This document shows, in pieces, positions 36,644 through 46,322 of a stretch of 64,000 nucleotides of DNA (positions are counted from its first letter, which is position 1; the number at the start of each line of letters is the position of its first letter). The notes under the pieces are model-generated. The model did not search any database. It saw only the letters and a program-made list of their open reading frames with translations, and was not told the origin of the DNA. The position numbers were made by a program, and so were the translations under genes. The stretch is from Pandoraea horticolens (GTDB lineage: Bacteria > Pseudomonadota > Gammaproteobacteria > Burkholderiales > Burkholderiaceae): the NCBI RefSeq assembly GCF_902459555.1, contig NZ_CABPSM010000007.1, positions 226,799 through 290,798 on the forward strand. The letters run 5' to 3'.

Positions 36644-38929
36644 TTACTGACGCACGCAATCCACAAAGTATTCGGGACGTCCGTCCACTTCCTCGACGAC
36701 CAGACCGTGAATATCAGTGTGGAAGCCCGGGAAGCGCTCGTTGAAGTCGCGCGCGAAGCGCAGGTACTCGATGATCGCCGCGTTGAAACGCTCGCCCGGA
36801 ATCAGCAGCGGAATGCCCGGCGGATACGGCGTGAGCAGCACGCTCGTCACGCGGCCTTCCAGTTCATCGATGGGCACACGGTCGATCTGGCGGTGCGCCA
36901 GCTTCGAGAACGCGTCGGTCGGCTTCATCGCCGGCTGCATGTCCGAGAGGTACATCTCGGTGGTCACGCGCGCCACGTCGTTCGCCTTGTACACGCTGTG
37001 AATCTGATCGCACAGGTCACGCAGGCCGATACGCTCGTAGCGTGGGAACTTCGCCACGAACTCGGGCAGCACACGCCACAGCGGACGGTTGTGATCGTAG
37101 TCGTCCTTGAACTGTTGCAGCTCGGTCACCATCGAGTTCCAGCGGCCCTTGGTGATGCCGATGGTGAACATGATGAAGAACGAATACAGCCCCGTCTTCT
37201 CGACGATGATGCCGTGCTCGGCCAGATACTTGGTGACGATGGCCGCCGGAATGCCGCTCTCGCCGAATTCGCCTTCCACGTCCAGCCCCGGCGTGATGAT
37301 CGTCGCCTTGATCGGGTCGAGCATGTTGAAGCCATCGGCCAGATCGCCGAAGCCGTGCCAGCGGTCGTTCGCGCGCAGCACCCAGTCCTCGCGCTGAATC
37401 GTGCCCTCGTCGCCCAGATTTTCCGGACCCCAGACCGAGAACCACCACGAATCGCCGTACTCGCTCTCCACCTTGCGCATGGCGCGGCGGAAATCGAGCG
37501 CCTCGACGATCGATTCCTCCACGAGCGCCGTGCCGCCCGGCGGCTCCATCATGGCGGCCGCCACGTCGCAGGACGCAATGATGGCGTACTGCGGCGAGGT
37601 CGACGTGTGCATCAGATACGCCTCGTTGAAGCGGTACGTATCGAACGTGCGAGCTTCGGAGTCCTGCACCACGATCTGCGACGCCTGCGAGATACCGGCG
37701 AGCAGCTTGTGCGTGGAGTGCGTGGCGTAGATGGTTGCTTCCGACGAGCGCGGACGGCCTTCGCCGATCGCGTGCATGTCGCGGTAGAAATCGTGGAACG
37801 CCGCGTGCGGCAGCCAGGCTTCGTCGAAATGCAGCGTGTTGATGTTGTTGCCCAGCACTTCCTTGATCATTTCGACGTTGTAGATCACGCCGTCATAGGT
37901 GCTTTGGGTGATCGTCAGAATGCGCGGCTTGGCGTTCGGGTCACGTTCGAGCACTTCGCGGGCAAACGGGTTCGCCTCGATCTTCGCGCGGATGACTTCC
38001 GGCTCGAACTCCGATTTCGGAATCGGGCCAATGATACCCAGATGGTTGCGCGTGGGCGTGAGGAACACCGGCACGGCGCCCGTCATCGTGATTGCATGCA
38101 AAATCGACTTATGGCAGTTACGGTCGACCACGACGATATCGCCCGGCGCCACGGTGGCATGCCACACGATCTTGTTCGACGTCGACGTGCCGTTCGTCAC
38201 GAAGAAGAGGTGATCGGCATTGAAAATGCGCGCCGCGTTGCGCTCCGACGCGCCCACCGGGCCGTTGTGATCGAGCAGTTGGCCCAGCTCTTCCACCGCG
38301 TTGCACACGTCCGCGCGCAGCATGTTCTCACCGAAGAACTGGTGGAACATCTGGCCGACCGGGCTCTTCAGGAACGCCACGCCGCCCGAGTGCCCCGGGC
38401 AATGCCACGAGTACGACCCGTCGGCCGCGTAATGCGTGAGCGAGCGGAAGAACGGCGGCGGCAGCGAGTCGAGATACGACTTGGCTTCACGAATGATGTG
38501 ACGCGCCACGAACTCCGGCGTGTCCTCGAACATGTGAATGAAGCCGTGCAGCTCGCGCAGAATGTCGTTCGGGATATGGCGCGACGTGCGCGTCTCGCCA
38601 TACAGGAAAATCGGAATGTCCGGGTTGCGACGGCGCACTTCCTGCACGAAGGCGCGCAGGTTGATGATGGCCAGCGCCAGTTCTCCCTCGCCCTCGCCGC
38701 CCGCTTCGCTCGAGAACGTGCCGAACTCGTCGTCGTCGATGGACAGGATGAAGCTCGAAGCGCGGCTTGCCTGTTGCGCAAACGAGGTCAGATCACCGTA
38801 ACTCGTGAGCCCGTTGACTTCCATGCCCTCGGCTTCGATGGCCTCCGCCAAGGAACGAATCCCGGATCCGGAGATATTTTCGGAGCGGAAGTCCTCGTCG
38901 ATGATGACGATCGGAAAACGGAATTTCAT
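36644..38929 (-). CDS. Arginine/lysine/ornithine decarboxylase
   Basis: PLP enzyme of 761 residues of the fold-type I Orn/Lys/Arg decarboxylase family: an N-terminal receiver-like wing domain (about 1-130), the major PLP domain (about 140-560) and the C-terminal domain. The PLP lysine lies in T-H-S-T-H-K-L-L-A-G and the preceding F-D-E-A-W is present. It removes CO2 from a basic amino acid, giving a polyamine and consuming a proton (acid resistance or polyamine synthesis). The substrate cannot be fixed from sequence. The ATG at 38929 has a GGAACG site; the longer frame runs into the dcd spacer. Confidence 0.93.
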   Translation of the reverse strand: MKFRFPIVIIDEDFRSENISGSGIRSLAEAIEAEGMEVNGLTSYGDLTSFAQQASRASSFILSIDDDEFGTFSSEAGGEGEGELALAIINLRAFVQEVRRRNPDIPIFLYGETRTSRHIPNDILRELHGFIHMFEDTPEFVARHIIREAKSYLDSLPPPFFRSLTHYAADGSYSWHCPGHSGGVAFLKSPVGQMFHQFFGENMLRADVCNAVEELGQLLDHNGPVGASERNAARIFNADHLFFVTNGTSTSNKIVWHATVAPGDIVVVDRNCHKSILHAITMTGAVPVFLTPTRNHLGIIGPIPKSEFEPEVIRAKIEANPFAREVLERDPNAKPRILTITQSTYDGVIYNVEMIKEVLGNNINTLHFDEAWLPHAAFHDFYRDMHAIGEGRPRSSEATIYATHSTHKLLAGISQASQIVVQDSEARTFDTYRFNEAYLMHTSTSPQYAIIASCDVAAAMMEPPGGTALVEESIVEALDFRRAMRKVESEYGDSWWFSVWGPENLGDEGTIQREDWVLRANDRWHGFGDLADGFNMLDPIKATIITPGLDVEGEFGESGIPAAIVTKYLAEHGIIVEKTGLYSFFIMFTIGITKGRWNSMVTELQQFKDDYDHNRPLWRVLPEFVAKFPRYERIGLRDLCDQIHSVYKANDVARVTTEMYLSDMQPAMKPTDAFSKLAHRQIDRVPIDELEGRVTSVLLTPYPPGIPLLIPGERFNAAIIEYLRFARDFNERFPGFHTDIHGLVVEEVDGRPEYFVDCVRQ

Positions 38930-39033
38930 TGGCGTTCCTTCGACAAAAGAACGAGCCACGGTCCGACATGGCCGTGGCTCTTGGGCAGTGCGATATGGGG
39001 GATGCTCACCGGCGGCGAGTCGAGCGTAACAGG

Positions 39034-39603
39034 CTAGGTTTTCGGCAGCGTGACACCACGCTGTCCCTGATACTTGCCGCCGCGGTCCTTGTACGAGGTC
39101 TCGCAGACTTCGTCGGATTCGAAGAACAGCACCTGGGCCACGCCCTCGTTGGCGTAGATCTTGGCCGGCAGCGGCGTCGTGTTCGAGAATTCCAGCGTCA
39201 CGTAACCCTCCCATTCGGGTTCGAACGGCGTCACGTTCACGATGATGCCGCAGCGGGCATACGTCGATTTGCCCAGACACACGGTCAACACGTTGCGCGG
39301 AATGCGGAAGTACTCGACCGTGCGCGCAAGCGCAAACGAGTTCGGCGGAATGATGCAGACGTCGCCGGAGAAGTCGACAAACGATTTCTCGTCGAAGTTC
39401 TTCGGATCGACAATCGTCGAATTGATGTTCGTGAAGATCTTGAATTCAGCCGCACAGCGGATATCGTAGCCGTAACTCGACGTGCCGTAGCTGACGATCT
39501 TTTGCCCGTCCTGGGAATACCGGACCTGCGACGGCTCGAAGGGCTCGATCATGCCGTGCTCTTCGGCCATACGCCGAATCCATTTGTCGGACTTGATGCT
39601 CAT
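39034..39603 (-). CDS. dcd: dCTP deaminase
   Basis: Enzyme of 189 residues, full length. It deaminates dCTP to dUTP in thymidylate synthesis. The homotrimer signature is intact: S-S-Y-G-Y-D-I-R near residue 45, [10 protein letters not shown] and the catalytic Glu in [13 protein letters not shown]. The ATG at 39603 ([19 protein letters not shown]) fits the family; the open frame beyond it is unsupported. It lies between the decarboxylase and mrp, all on the minus strand. Confidence 0.97.
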   Translation of the reverse strand: MSIKSDKWIRRMAEEHGMIEPFEPSQVRYSQDGQKIVSYGTSSYGYDIRCAAEFKIFTNINSTIVDPKNFDEKSFVDFSGDVCIIPPNSFALARTVEYFRIPRNVLTVCLGKSTYARCGIIVNVTPFEPEWEGYVTLEFSNTTPLPAKIYANEGVAQVLFFESDEVCETSYKDRGGKYQGQRGVTLPKT

Positions 39604-39726
39604 GTGTGGGCCTGAATGGGCGTAGTACGTGAAAAAGTGCGCGTATTTTACGCGATTGTTGCGGTGCGGTGATTTTTTCACTCGCACCGCACCGCACGGG
39701 GCTGGCGCACGCCCTGTCGAACACCT

Positions 39727-40809
39727 TTACGTGTTCTGGACGACGATCGACGGGAATTTGCTCGTCATGTCCTTCTGCCTGGCCGCGATCTTCACCGCCA
39801 CCTTGCGGGCAATGGCCCGGTAACGATCGGCCACCGGGCCGTTCGGGTCGCTCACCACGCTCGGCATGCCGGCGTCGGCGTGCACGCGGATGCTCATCTC
39901 CAGCGGCAGCTTGCCCAGCAGGTCGACGTCGAAATCGTGGCTCATGCGCTCGCCGCCGCCCGCACCGAAGATCGGCTCTTCATGACCGCATTTCGAGCAG
40001 ATATGCAGGCTCATGTTCTCGATGAGGCCCAGGATCGGCACGCCGACCTTCTCGAACATCTTGAGACCCTTGCGGGCGTCGAGCAGTGCGAGGTCTTGCG
40101 GCGTGGTGACGATGACCGCACCGGTGACCGGCACCTTCTGCGCAAGCGTGAGCTGGATGTCGCCCGTGCCCGGCGGCATGTCGACGATCAAATAGTCGAG
40201 GTCGTGCCAGTTCGTCTGGTTGAGCAGTTGCTCGAGCGCCTGCGTAACCATCGGGCCGCGCCAGACCATCGGATTGTCCGGCGCGATCAGAAAACCGATG
40301 GAACTTGCCTGCAGCCCATGGCCGACCATCGGCTCGAGCGTCTTGCCGTCCTTCGATTCGGGTTTGCCGTGAATGCCCAGCAGCGTGGGCAGCGACGGGC
40401 CGTAGATGTCGGCATCGAGAATACCGACGTTGGCGCCTTCGGCCGCGAGTGCCAGCGCCAGGTTCACGGCCGTGGTGCTCTTGCCCACGCCCCCCTTGCC
40501 CGAGGCCACAGCCACGATGTTCTTCACGTTGGGCAGGAGCTTCACGCCGCGCTGAACCGCATGCGACACGATTTTCTGGCTGATTTCGACGGCCACGCGC
40601 TCAACGCCGGGTAATTTGCCCACGGCCTCGGTGATGCTCGCGCGCATCGCTTCGAACTGACTCTTGGCGGGATAGCCGAACTCGATCTGAATGCCGACGT
40701 GGCCGTGCTCGACTACAACCTGCTTCACATACTTCCCGGCGATCAGATCGAGCCTCGTGTCGGGGTCGACGATGCCACGCAGCACTTCATTGATTTGGGC
40801 GACTTCCAT
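39727..40809 (-). CDS. mrp: Iron-sulfur cluster carrier protein Mrp/ApbC
   Basis: P-loop ATPase of 360 residues with an N-terminal MIP18-type domain (about 1-90) and the Mrp/NBP35 domain. The deviant Walker A is G-K-G-G-V-G-K-S-T-T, and C-S-K-C (about residue 280) is the CxxC that binds the bridging [4Fe-4S] cluster. It carries Fe-S clusters to target proteins in the cytoplasm. The ATG at 40809 (MEVAQINEVLRGIVDP) is typical. It is divergent from the OmpA-like gene and next to metG, an arrangement usual in Burkholderiaceae. Confidence 0.95.
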   Translation of the reverse strand: MEVAQINEVLRGIVDPDTRLDLIAGKYVKQVVVEHGHVGIQIEFGYPAKSQFEAMRASITEAVGKLPGVERVAVEISQKIVSHAVQRGVKLLPNVKNIVAVASGKGGVGKSTTAVNLALALAAEGANVGILDADIYGPSLPTLLGIHGKPESKDGKTLEPMVGHGLQASSIGFLIAPDNPMVWRGPMVTQALEQLLNQTNWHDLDYLIVDMPPGTGDIQLTLAQKVPVTGAVIVTTPQDLALLDARKGLKMFEKVGVPILGLIENMSLHICSKCGHEEPIFGAGGGERMSHDFDVDLLGKLPLEMSIRVHADAGMPSVVSDPNGPVADRYRAIARKVAVKIAARQKDMTSKFPSIVVQNT

Positions 40810-41082
40810 GGGTCTCTCGCTCTGTCGAGGCCCGCCGGGAAAACCCCCGGCGGGCGCTAACAACTTGTAACATCCGTGGCGCGCGCTCTCGATTAGCATG
40901 CGAGGCGCGCGTGTTTGGGGAACCAGCCGTCGCGGCAATCTTTCCTTGCCTGCGGTTGACACTCAGCGCTATTGTAAAAGACGCCGCGCCCACAGGCTCA
41001 AAACCCCTGCGAGGCGCGCGTGCTTCGGCGAAGTGCTCACGCGTTGTTTCATGACTGCAAGCTAATCGAGAAGGAGCCTTAA

Positions 41083-41727
41083 ATGAATAAAAATACTCTG
41101 CGCGCTTCGGCGCTAGTTCTAGCTGCTGCCACCATGCTGGCCGGGTGCCAGACCGAACAGGGCACCAATACCGCTGTCGGCACCGGCGTCGGTGCGGCAG
41201 TCGGCGCAGGTCTGGGCAACCTCATCGGAGGCAATACCACCGGCACGCTGATCGGCGCCGCCGTGGGCGCTGCCGCCGGCGGCGCAACAGGGTACAACTG
41301 GGGCGCCATCAAGAACATGCTGGGCGGCCACACCGCCGGCACTGGCACCACGATCTCCGAACAACCCGATGGCACGCTCAAGGTCGCCGTGCCGAGCGAC
41401 GTGACGTTCGATACCGGCCGCGCCGAGATCAAGCCGAACTTCCGCGCCGTGCTCGACGACGTTGCCGCCTCGCTCAACCAGAACCCGGGCATTACCGCCA
41501 ACGTCGTGGGCCACACCGACAGCACGGGCGGCGACCGGATCAACATTCCCCTCTCGCAGAACCGGGCGGCCAACGTCATCCAGTATCTGAACAGCCGTGG
41601 TGTCGCGATGAACCGCATGAGCGGCACGGGCGTGGCCTCGAGCCAGCCGGTCGCCTCGAATGCCACGGCCGAGGGCCGTGCGCAGAACCGCCGCGTGGAA
41701 ATCCTGCTGTCCGCACCGCGCGGCTGA
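41083..41727 (+). CDS. OmpA family lipoprotein
   Basis: Protein of 214 residues with a lipoprotein signal (lipobox L-A-G-C, Cys near residue 22), a Gly/Ala-rich glycine-zipper segment (about 30-70) and a C-terminal OmpA domain (about 100-210) with the peptidoglycan-binding pattern N-V-V-G-H-T-D-S-T-G and L-S-x-x-R-A. It would anchor the outer membrane to the cell wall. AAGGAGCC precedes the ATG. It has its own terminator downstream. Confidence 0.92.
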   Translation: MNKNTLRASALVLAAATMLAGCQTEQGTNTAVGTGVGAAVGAGLGNLIGGNTTGTLIGAAVGAAAGGATGYNWGAIKNMLGGHTAGTGTTISEQPDGTLKVAVPSDVTFDTGRAEIKPNFRAVLDDVAASLNQNPGITANVVGHTDSTGGDRINIPLSQNRAANVIQYLNSRGVAMNRMSGTGVASSQPVASNATAEGRAQNRRVEILLSAPRG

Positions 41728-41756
41728 TCCTCCCGCGTCTCACGTTTGCCGTTCCG

Positions 41757-41786
41757 ACACATGCCCGGTCCGCCGGGCATGTGTTT
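41757..41786 (+). terminator. Terminator of the OmpA-like gene
   Basis: ACACATGCCCGG pairs with CCGGGCATGTGT across a tiny loop, followed by TTT, 30 bases after the stop codon. Confidence 0.8.
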
Positions 41787-42113
41787 GACGGGCTCGCGGC
41801 GTTTTCATGCTGCACCGCACCATCGAAAGATCGGCACATCGGTTGAACTAAACCCGCGTCACATCGCTCAGACCCTTCGGAAGTGCCTGCTGTGGGCGCT
41901 TCCATCTCCTCTTTGTTATTGACGTTACGTGTGCCTAGTTATGCCGGAACCTGGTTCCGGCTTTTTTTTGGCCGTTCGATCCCGCATTCACCCCCTGACG
42001 CCAGCCAACGCGCGCCCTGCAAATCCATCCCCCGGAACGCCCGATTGGGCGTCATCCCGCCCCGCCTGCTAGAATCGTCCCTTCCCCGACCCCTCAACAG
42101 ACAATCGATCCTC
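41787..42113 (+). other. Gap before metG with a second, orphan terminator
   Basis: About 330 bases without a coding gene. It contains a strong hairpin with T-run at 41943-41968 that follows no gene, then the metG leader. The 150 bases between the two terminators could be a small RNA, but no family is recognised. Confidence 0.4.
41943..41968 (+). terminator. Orphan rho-independent terminator
   Basis: GCCGGAACC-tg-GTTCCGGC with eight T directly after it. There is no coding gene between it and the preceding ompA-like terminator, so it either ends a small RNA or attenuates metG. Confidence 0.8.
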
Positions 42114-44222
42114 ATGTCCCGCCGCATTCTTGTCACCTCCGCCCTGCCGTACGCCAATGGCCAGATTCACATCGGTCATCTGGTGGAATACATCCAGACA
42201 GATATCTGGGTACGGTTCATGCGGATGCAGGGCAATGAGGTCTATTACGTCGGTGCGGACGACACGCACGGCACGCCGGTCATGCTGCGCGCCGAGAAGG
42301 AAGGTCTCACGCCCAAGCAACTGATCGAGCGCGTCTGGAAGGAACACAAGCGCGACTTCGACAGCTTCGGCATTTCCTTCGATAACTACTATTCGACGGA
42401 TTCGGAAGAGAACCGTGAACTGTCGGAAAGCGTCTATCTCGCCCTCAAGGATCAGGGGCTGATCGAAGCGCGCGATATCGAACAGGCCTACGACCCGGTC
42501 AAGGAAATGTTCCTGCCGGATCGCTTCATCAAGGGCGAATGTCCGAAATGCGGCGCCAAGGACCAGTACGGTGATTCGTGCGAAGTCTGCGGCTCGACCT
42601 ACGCGCCGACCGACCTGCTCAACCCGTATTCGGTTGTCTCGGGCGCCACACCAGTGCGCAAGACGTCGACCCATTACTTCTTCAAGCTCTCGGACAAGCG
42701 CTGCGAGCAGTTCCTGCGCAAGTGGGTTGCCGGTCTCGCGCAACCTGAAGCCGCCAACAAGATGAAGGAGTGGCTCGGTGAAGACGGCGAGTCCACGCTG
42801 GCCGACTGGGACATCTCGCGCGACGCCCCGTACTTCGGCTTCGAGATTCCGGGCGCCCCGGGCAAGTATTTCTACGTGTGGCTCGATGCGCCGGTCGGTT
42901 ACTACGCCAGCTTCAAGAACCTGTGCGCGCAGCGTGGCCTGAACTTCGAAGAATGGGTCAAGCCGGGTTCGACAACCGAGCAGTATCACTTCATCGGCAA
43001 AGACATTCTGTATTTCCACACGCTGTTCTGGCCCGCGATGCTCGAGTTCTCGGGCCATCGCACGCCGACCAACGTGTTCGCCCACGGTTTCCTGACGGTG
43101 GATGGCCAGAAGATGTCGAAGTCGCGCGGCACGTTCATCACCGCACAGAGCTTCGTCGACACGGGCCTCAATCCGGAATGGCTGCGTTATTACATCGGCG
43201 CCAAGTTGAGCAACACGATGGAAGACATCGACCTGAACCTCGATGACTTCATCGCCCGCGTGAACAGCGATCTGGTCGGCAAGTACGTGAATATCGCCAG
43301 CCGTGCAGCAGGCTTCCTCATCAAGCGTTTCGACGGCCGCGTGGCGCCGGACGCCATGCAAGCGCCACTGCTGGGTCAGTTGCGTGCCGTCGCCCCGCAG
43401 ATCGCCGCGCATTACGAAGCCCGCGAATTCGGCAAAGCGCTGCGTCTGGTGATGGAACAGGCGGATGCCGTGAACGGCTACGTCGACACGGTCAAGCCGT
43501 GGGATCTGGCGAAGGACCCGGCGCAGGCCGCCGCGCTGCACGAGGCTTGCTCGGTGTGCCTTGAGGCGTTCCGCCTGCTCACGCTGTACCTCAAGCCGGT
43601 GCTGCCGGTGACGGCCGAGGCCGTGGAGCACTTCCTGAACATCGCGCCGCAAACGTGGCACGACGTGAGCCGCCCGCTCACCGCCGACACCGCCATCGCT
43701 GCGTACAAGCATCTGATGACGCGCGTCGAAGGCAAGCAGGTCGAAGCGCTGCTCGCGGCCAACCGCGACTCGCTGCAAGCAGCCGCGCCGGCCACGGACG
43801 CTGCCGCGGCCAAGGGCAAGGACAAAACCGCCAAGACGACGGAGAACGCCGGCAAGCCGGACAAGCGCGCCGAGGACGGTGTCATCACCATCGACGATTT
43901 CGCAAAAATCGATCTGCGTATCGCACGCATCGTCGATTGCAAGGCGGTCGAAGGGTCGGACAAGCTCTTGCAACTCACGCTCGACGCCGGCGAAGCGCAA
44001 ACGCGCAACGTCTTCTCCGGGATCAAGTCGGCGTATCCGCAGCCGGAAGTGCTGGTGGGCAAGCTCACGGTGATGGTCGCCAATCTCGCACCACGCAAGA
44101 TGAAGTTCGGTCTTTCCGAAGGCATGGTGCTCGCCGCATCGGCCGCCGACGAGAAAGCCGAACCGGGGATTTACATCCTCGAACCGCACGACGGCGCGAA
44201 GCCGGGCATGCGCGTCAAGTAA
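42114..44222 (+). CDS. metG: Methionyl-tRNA synthetase
   Basis: Class I aminoacyl-tRNA synthetase of 702 residues. It has H-I-G-H in Q-I-H-I-G-H-L, the K-M-S-K-S loop, the zinc knuckle pairs C-P-K-C and C-E-V-C (about 143-160), the anticodon domain, an Ala/Lys-rich linker and a C-terminal tRNA-binding OB-fold (about 600-702). It charges tRNA-Met in the cytoplasm. The ATG at 42114 ([19 protein letters not shown]) fits the family; the longer frame runs through the orphan terminator. Confidence 0.98.
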   Translation: MSRRILVTSALPYANGQIHIGHLVEYIQTDIWVRFMRMQGNEVYYVGADDTHGTPVMLRAEKEGLTPKQLIERVWKEHKRDFDSFGISFDNYYSTDSEENRELSESVYLALKDQGLIEARDIEQAYDPVKEMFLPDRFIKGECPKCGAKDQYGDSCEVCGSTYAPTDLLNPYSVVSGATPVRKTSTHYFFKLSDKRCEQFLRKWVAGLAQPEAANKMKEWLGEDGESTLADWDISRDAPYFGFEIPGAPGKYFYVWLDAPVGYYASFKNLCAQRGLNFEEWVKPGSTTEQYHFIGKDILYFHTLFWPAMLEFSGHRTPTNVFAHGFLTVDGQKMSKSRGTFITAQSFVDTGLNPEWLRYYIGAKLSNTMEDIDLNLDDFIARVNSDLVGKYVNIASRAAGFLIKRFDGRVAPDAMQAPLLGQLRAVAPQIAAHYEAREFGKALRLVMEQADAVNGYVDTVKPWDLAKDPAQAAALHEACSVCLEAFRLLTLYLKPVLPVTAEAVEHFLNIAPQTWHDVSRPLTADTAIAAYKHLMTRVEGKQVEALLAANRDSLQAAAPATDAAAAKGKDKTAKTTENAGKPDKRAEDGVITIDDFAKIDLRIARIVDCKAVEGSDKLLQLTLDAGEAQTRNVFSGIKSAYPQPEVLVGKLTVMVANLAPRKMKFGLSEGMVLAASAADEKAEPGIYILEPHDGAKPGMRVK

Positions 44223-44254
44223 GGCAGCCACGCCAGCACACGGGAAGGCGGACC

Positions 44255-44642
44255 GCGCTTCACGCCGACGCTCTTCCCAAGCAAGACACCCCGTTGGCGG
44301 ACGTCATGTCCGCCAGCGATGGCGTCGCGCGGATCTGCGCGGCCGTCGGCGCAAACTCCTCGACCTTTTGAATCAGGAAGCCCGCGTCGATGGGCGCGTT
44401 CAGCGTTGTGCCGAGCGTGCGACGGTACTTCAGCACGCCCTTGGCGAACCAATCGGTGCGCCGCGCCCTGCTTCCGCATCCCGCACGACGCCCAGCCGAG
44501 ATCGACCCCGCGTTTGCCTTGCAAATCGGGCAACATCGCCCGGATGGCGGGCCACTCGGGCGCGCCGTCCCCCCTGCACCTGACGGGGCAACTGGCTGTA
44601 GTCGGCGAAAAACTCGGGGTTGTCGTAGATGTTCTGAGCCAT
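44255..44642 (-). pseudogene. Broken class I SAM-dependent methyltransferase
   Basis: Pieces in different minus-strand frames add up to one degraded gene. It begins MAQNIYDNPEFFADYSQL (start at 44642), continues in a second frame as M-L-P-D-L-Q-G-K-R-G-V-D-L-G (the SAM-binding glycine motif), and ends in a third with F-L-I-Q-K-V-E-E-F-A-P-T. The central part of the methyltransferase fold is missing, so there are at least two frameshifts and a deletion. No function remains. The gene lies convergent with metG. Confidence 0.65.
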
Positions 44643-44734
44643 GAGATTTGTCCGAGCGAATGCTTCGATAGCGTGACTGCCGCGGCGCGTCTCGAGTCCT
44701 TCGGAAAATCGTCGGGCCGATGTCCCGGCGCGGG

Positions 44735-45196
44735 CTAGCGCAGATGATCCACCGGCAATGCGGTGGTGAACTTCACCGTCTCCATCGAAAAGCTTGCGCT
44801 GATGTCTTGCAGATCGGCCACGCGGATGAGCTTTTTGTAGAAACGGTCATAAGCCGCAATGTCCGGCAGATAGACCTTGAGCAGATAGTCGATCTCGCCT
44901 GCCATACGATGAATCTCGACGATTTCAGGCAATTCCCGCGCGCCGGCGACGAAGCGAACCATCCAGTCCTCGCTGTGCGTCGCCGCCTTGATGAACACGA
45001 AGGCCGTCACGCGCAGATCGAGCTGCTGAGGGTCGCACAGCGTCACCTGCCCAGTGATGACCCCGTTCTCGCGCAGACGCTGCACACGCCGCCAGCAGGG
45101 CGTGGGCGACAGGTGGACAGCCTCGGCCAGTTCACCCAGCGAGCGCGAGGCATCGGCTTGCAGATTTTCGAGAATTGCGAGATCAGTTTTGTCCAC
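44735..45196 (-). CDS. Lrp/AsnC family transcriptional regulator
   Basis: Regulator of about 153 residues: an N-terminal helix-turn-helix (L-S-P-T-P-C-W-R-R-V-Q-R-L) and a C-terminal RAM ligand-binding domain with G-E-I-D-Y-L-L-K-V. I prefer the GTG at 45196 because it gives the family-like start MDKTDLAILENLQ; a TTG at 45226 has a ribosome site too close to the codon. It is divergent from a small DUF6356 gene, the likely target, across an AT-rich gap with AATATT words. Confidence 0.9.
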   Translation of the reverse strand: MDKTDLAILENLQADASRSLGELAEAVHLSPTPCWRRVQRLRENGVITGQVTLCDPQQLDLRVTAFVFIKAATHSEDWMVRFVAGARELPEIVEIHRMAGEIDYLLKVYLPDIAAYDRFYKKLIRVADLQDISASFSMETVKFTTALPVDHLR

Positions 45197-45313
45197 AACA
45201 GCCACCCGGGAGGAAAGTTCTTCCAAATCCTACCCGATTCGGCCGAATATTTGAAAGCCTTTACCCCGCGTTGGCAAGTAAACTTCAAAAATATTCCGGA
45301 AATTGGGGACATT

Positions 45314-45562
45314 ATGAAAATCTTCACTCAGCACCCGGCCTCTGTCGGCGAAAGCTACTTCCAACATATGGGATCGGCACTGTCGTTCGCACTGCCGTTG
45401 CTGGGCGCCTTTCTGGCCTGTCTCGTGCACGCGTTACTGCCGTTCCTGTTTGCCAAGACGGGCAGCCGGATCATCGTTAGCCTGCACGATCGCATGGTGA
45501 CGCATCGTCACCGGCACGCCCCGCAAGCCGCTCAGGCAAATCAGGCGGATCAGGCGACATAA
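45314..45562 (+). CDS. DUF6356 family small membrane protein
   Basis: Protein of 82 residues. It matches the small family that begins F-T-x-H-P-A-S-V-G-E-S-Y and continues with a hydrophobic helix and H-A-L-L-P-F-L-F-x-x-T-G-S; a longer in-frame extension upstream is not needed, as the ATG at 45314 starts the conserved part. The C-terminus is His/Gln/Ala-rich. The function is unknown, and the divergent Lrp-type gene may regulate it. Confidence 0.8.
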   Translation: MKIFTQHPASVGESYFQHMGSALSFALPLLGAFLACLVHALLPFLFAKTGSRIIVSLHDRMVTHRHRHAPQAAQANQADQAT

Positions 45563-45654
45563 CCGGACAACTCAGGCGAGCGGATAAGCCCGCTCGCCCA
45601 ATAGCCGCCCGGCAAGCGAGGCTCGTCCCCCATCGCAGCACCTTTCCCGCTGGA

Positions 45655-46260
45655 TCAGGGACGCTCCGACGCCGGGTCCGGTGAGCGCGACGTGACCGTC
45701 ACACGGCCGTCCGGACCGAAGTGGACGTTGAACATCCCCGGCGTGTTGACACCATCTTCGAGCCAGCGCCAGCTCCACACCGTTTCCTTCTTCAAGCGGT
45801 ATTCCGCCACGGTCGTTGGCTTGCCCAACAGCCGCCGCACGTCGTCCTGCGTCATGCCCGGCTGCACCTGCTGGAAATTCTCGGCGGCGAGCGCCTGGAT
45901 AACGGCGCGCAGCTTCCCATCCGGCGCGATGTCGACCATGTAGGTTCGCAAGCCGCCCGGCGCGCGCGGATACTCCAGCCGCCGCGAGCCGTCGTCGTTT
46001 TCCCAGACGATTTCGGGCTTGCCCATCTGCTCACGCACCTGCGCTTCGGTTGTCACGCCGGGCGTCAGGTTGCGCAGCAGCATATCGTCCGGCTTGATGG
46101 CGTTGAACGTGTCGCGCGCTTTCTCCCGCGCTTTGTCGATCTGCTGCTGATCGCAGCCGAATAGTCCCAGCAGACTCGCGAACAATCCCATGGCCACTCT
46201 CCAACGAAGACCCCGGCGCAGCCCCTGCGCCGGATGAACGGAACTACGCGACGTTAGCAT
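45655..46260 (-). CDS. BamE/OmlA-like outer membrane lipoprotein
   Basis: Protein of 201 residues with a long basic n-region, a hydrophobic segment and lipobox L-F-G-C near residue 36, then two SmpA/OmlA-like units: L-T-P-G-V-T-T-E-A-Q-V-R-E-Q-M-G-K-P and V-Q-P-G-M-T-Q-D-D-V-R-R-L-L-G-K-P. The BamE family assists outer membrane protein assembly, but the doubled motif distinguishes this from a short canonical BamE. The start at 46260 has a perfect AGGAGG. It lies downstream of tamA-tamB, which also serve outer membrane assembly. Confidence 0.8.
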   Translation of the reverse strand: MLTSRSSVHPAQGLRRGLRWRVAMGLFASLLGLFGCDQQQIDKAREKARDTFNAIKPDDMLLRNLTPGVTTEAQVREQMGKPEIVWENDDGSRRLEYPRAPGGLRTYMVDIAPDGKLRAVIQALAAENFQQVQPGMTQDDVRRLLGKPTTVAEYRLKKETVWSWRWLEDGVNTPGMFNVHFGPDGRVTVTSRSPDPASERP

Positions 46261-46322
46261 CGGTAACACCTCCTCTTCACGCTTCACAGTCCCGCATCAT
46301 CGTTTGCTGCGCCATGCGTGCG

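Noticed and set aside
36602..39037. 811-codon plus-strand open frame opposite the decarboxylase
   Set aside because: It is antisense to a gene with intact family motifs and normal length, and its product is R/H/V-rich, typical of high-GC shadows.
42069..44231. 720-codon minus-strand open frame opposite metG
   Set aside because: Complete overlap with a certain metG; no motif or ribosome site.
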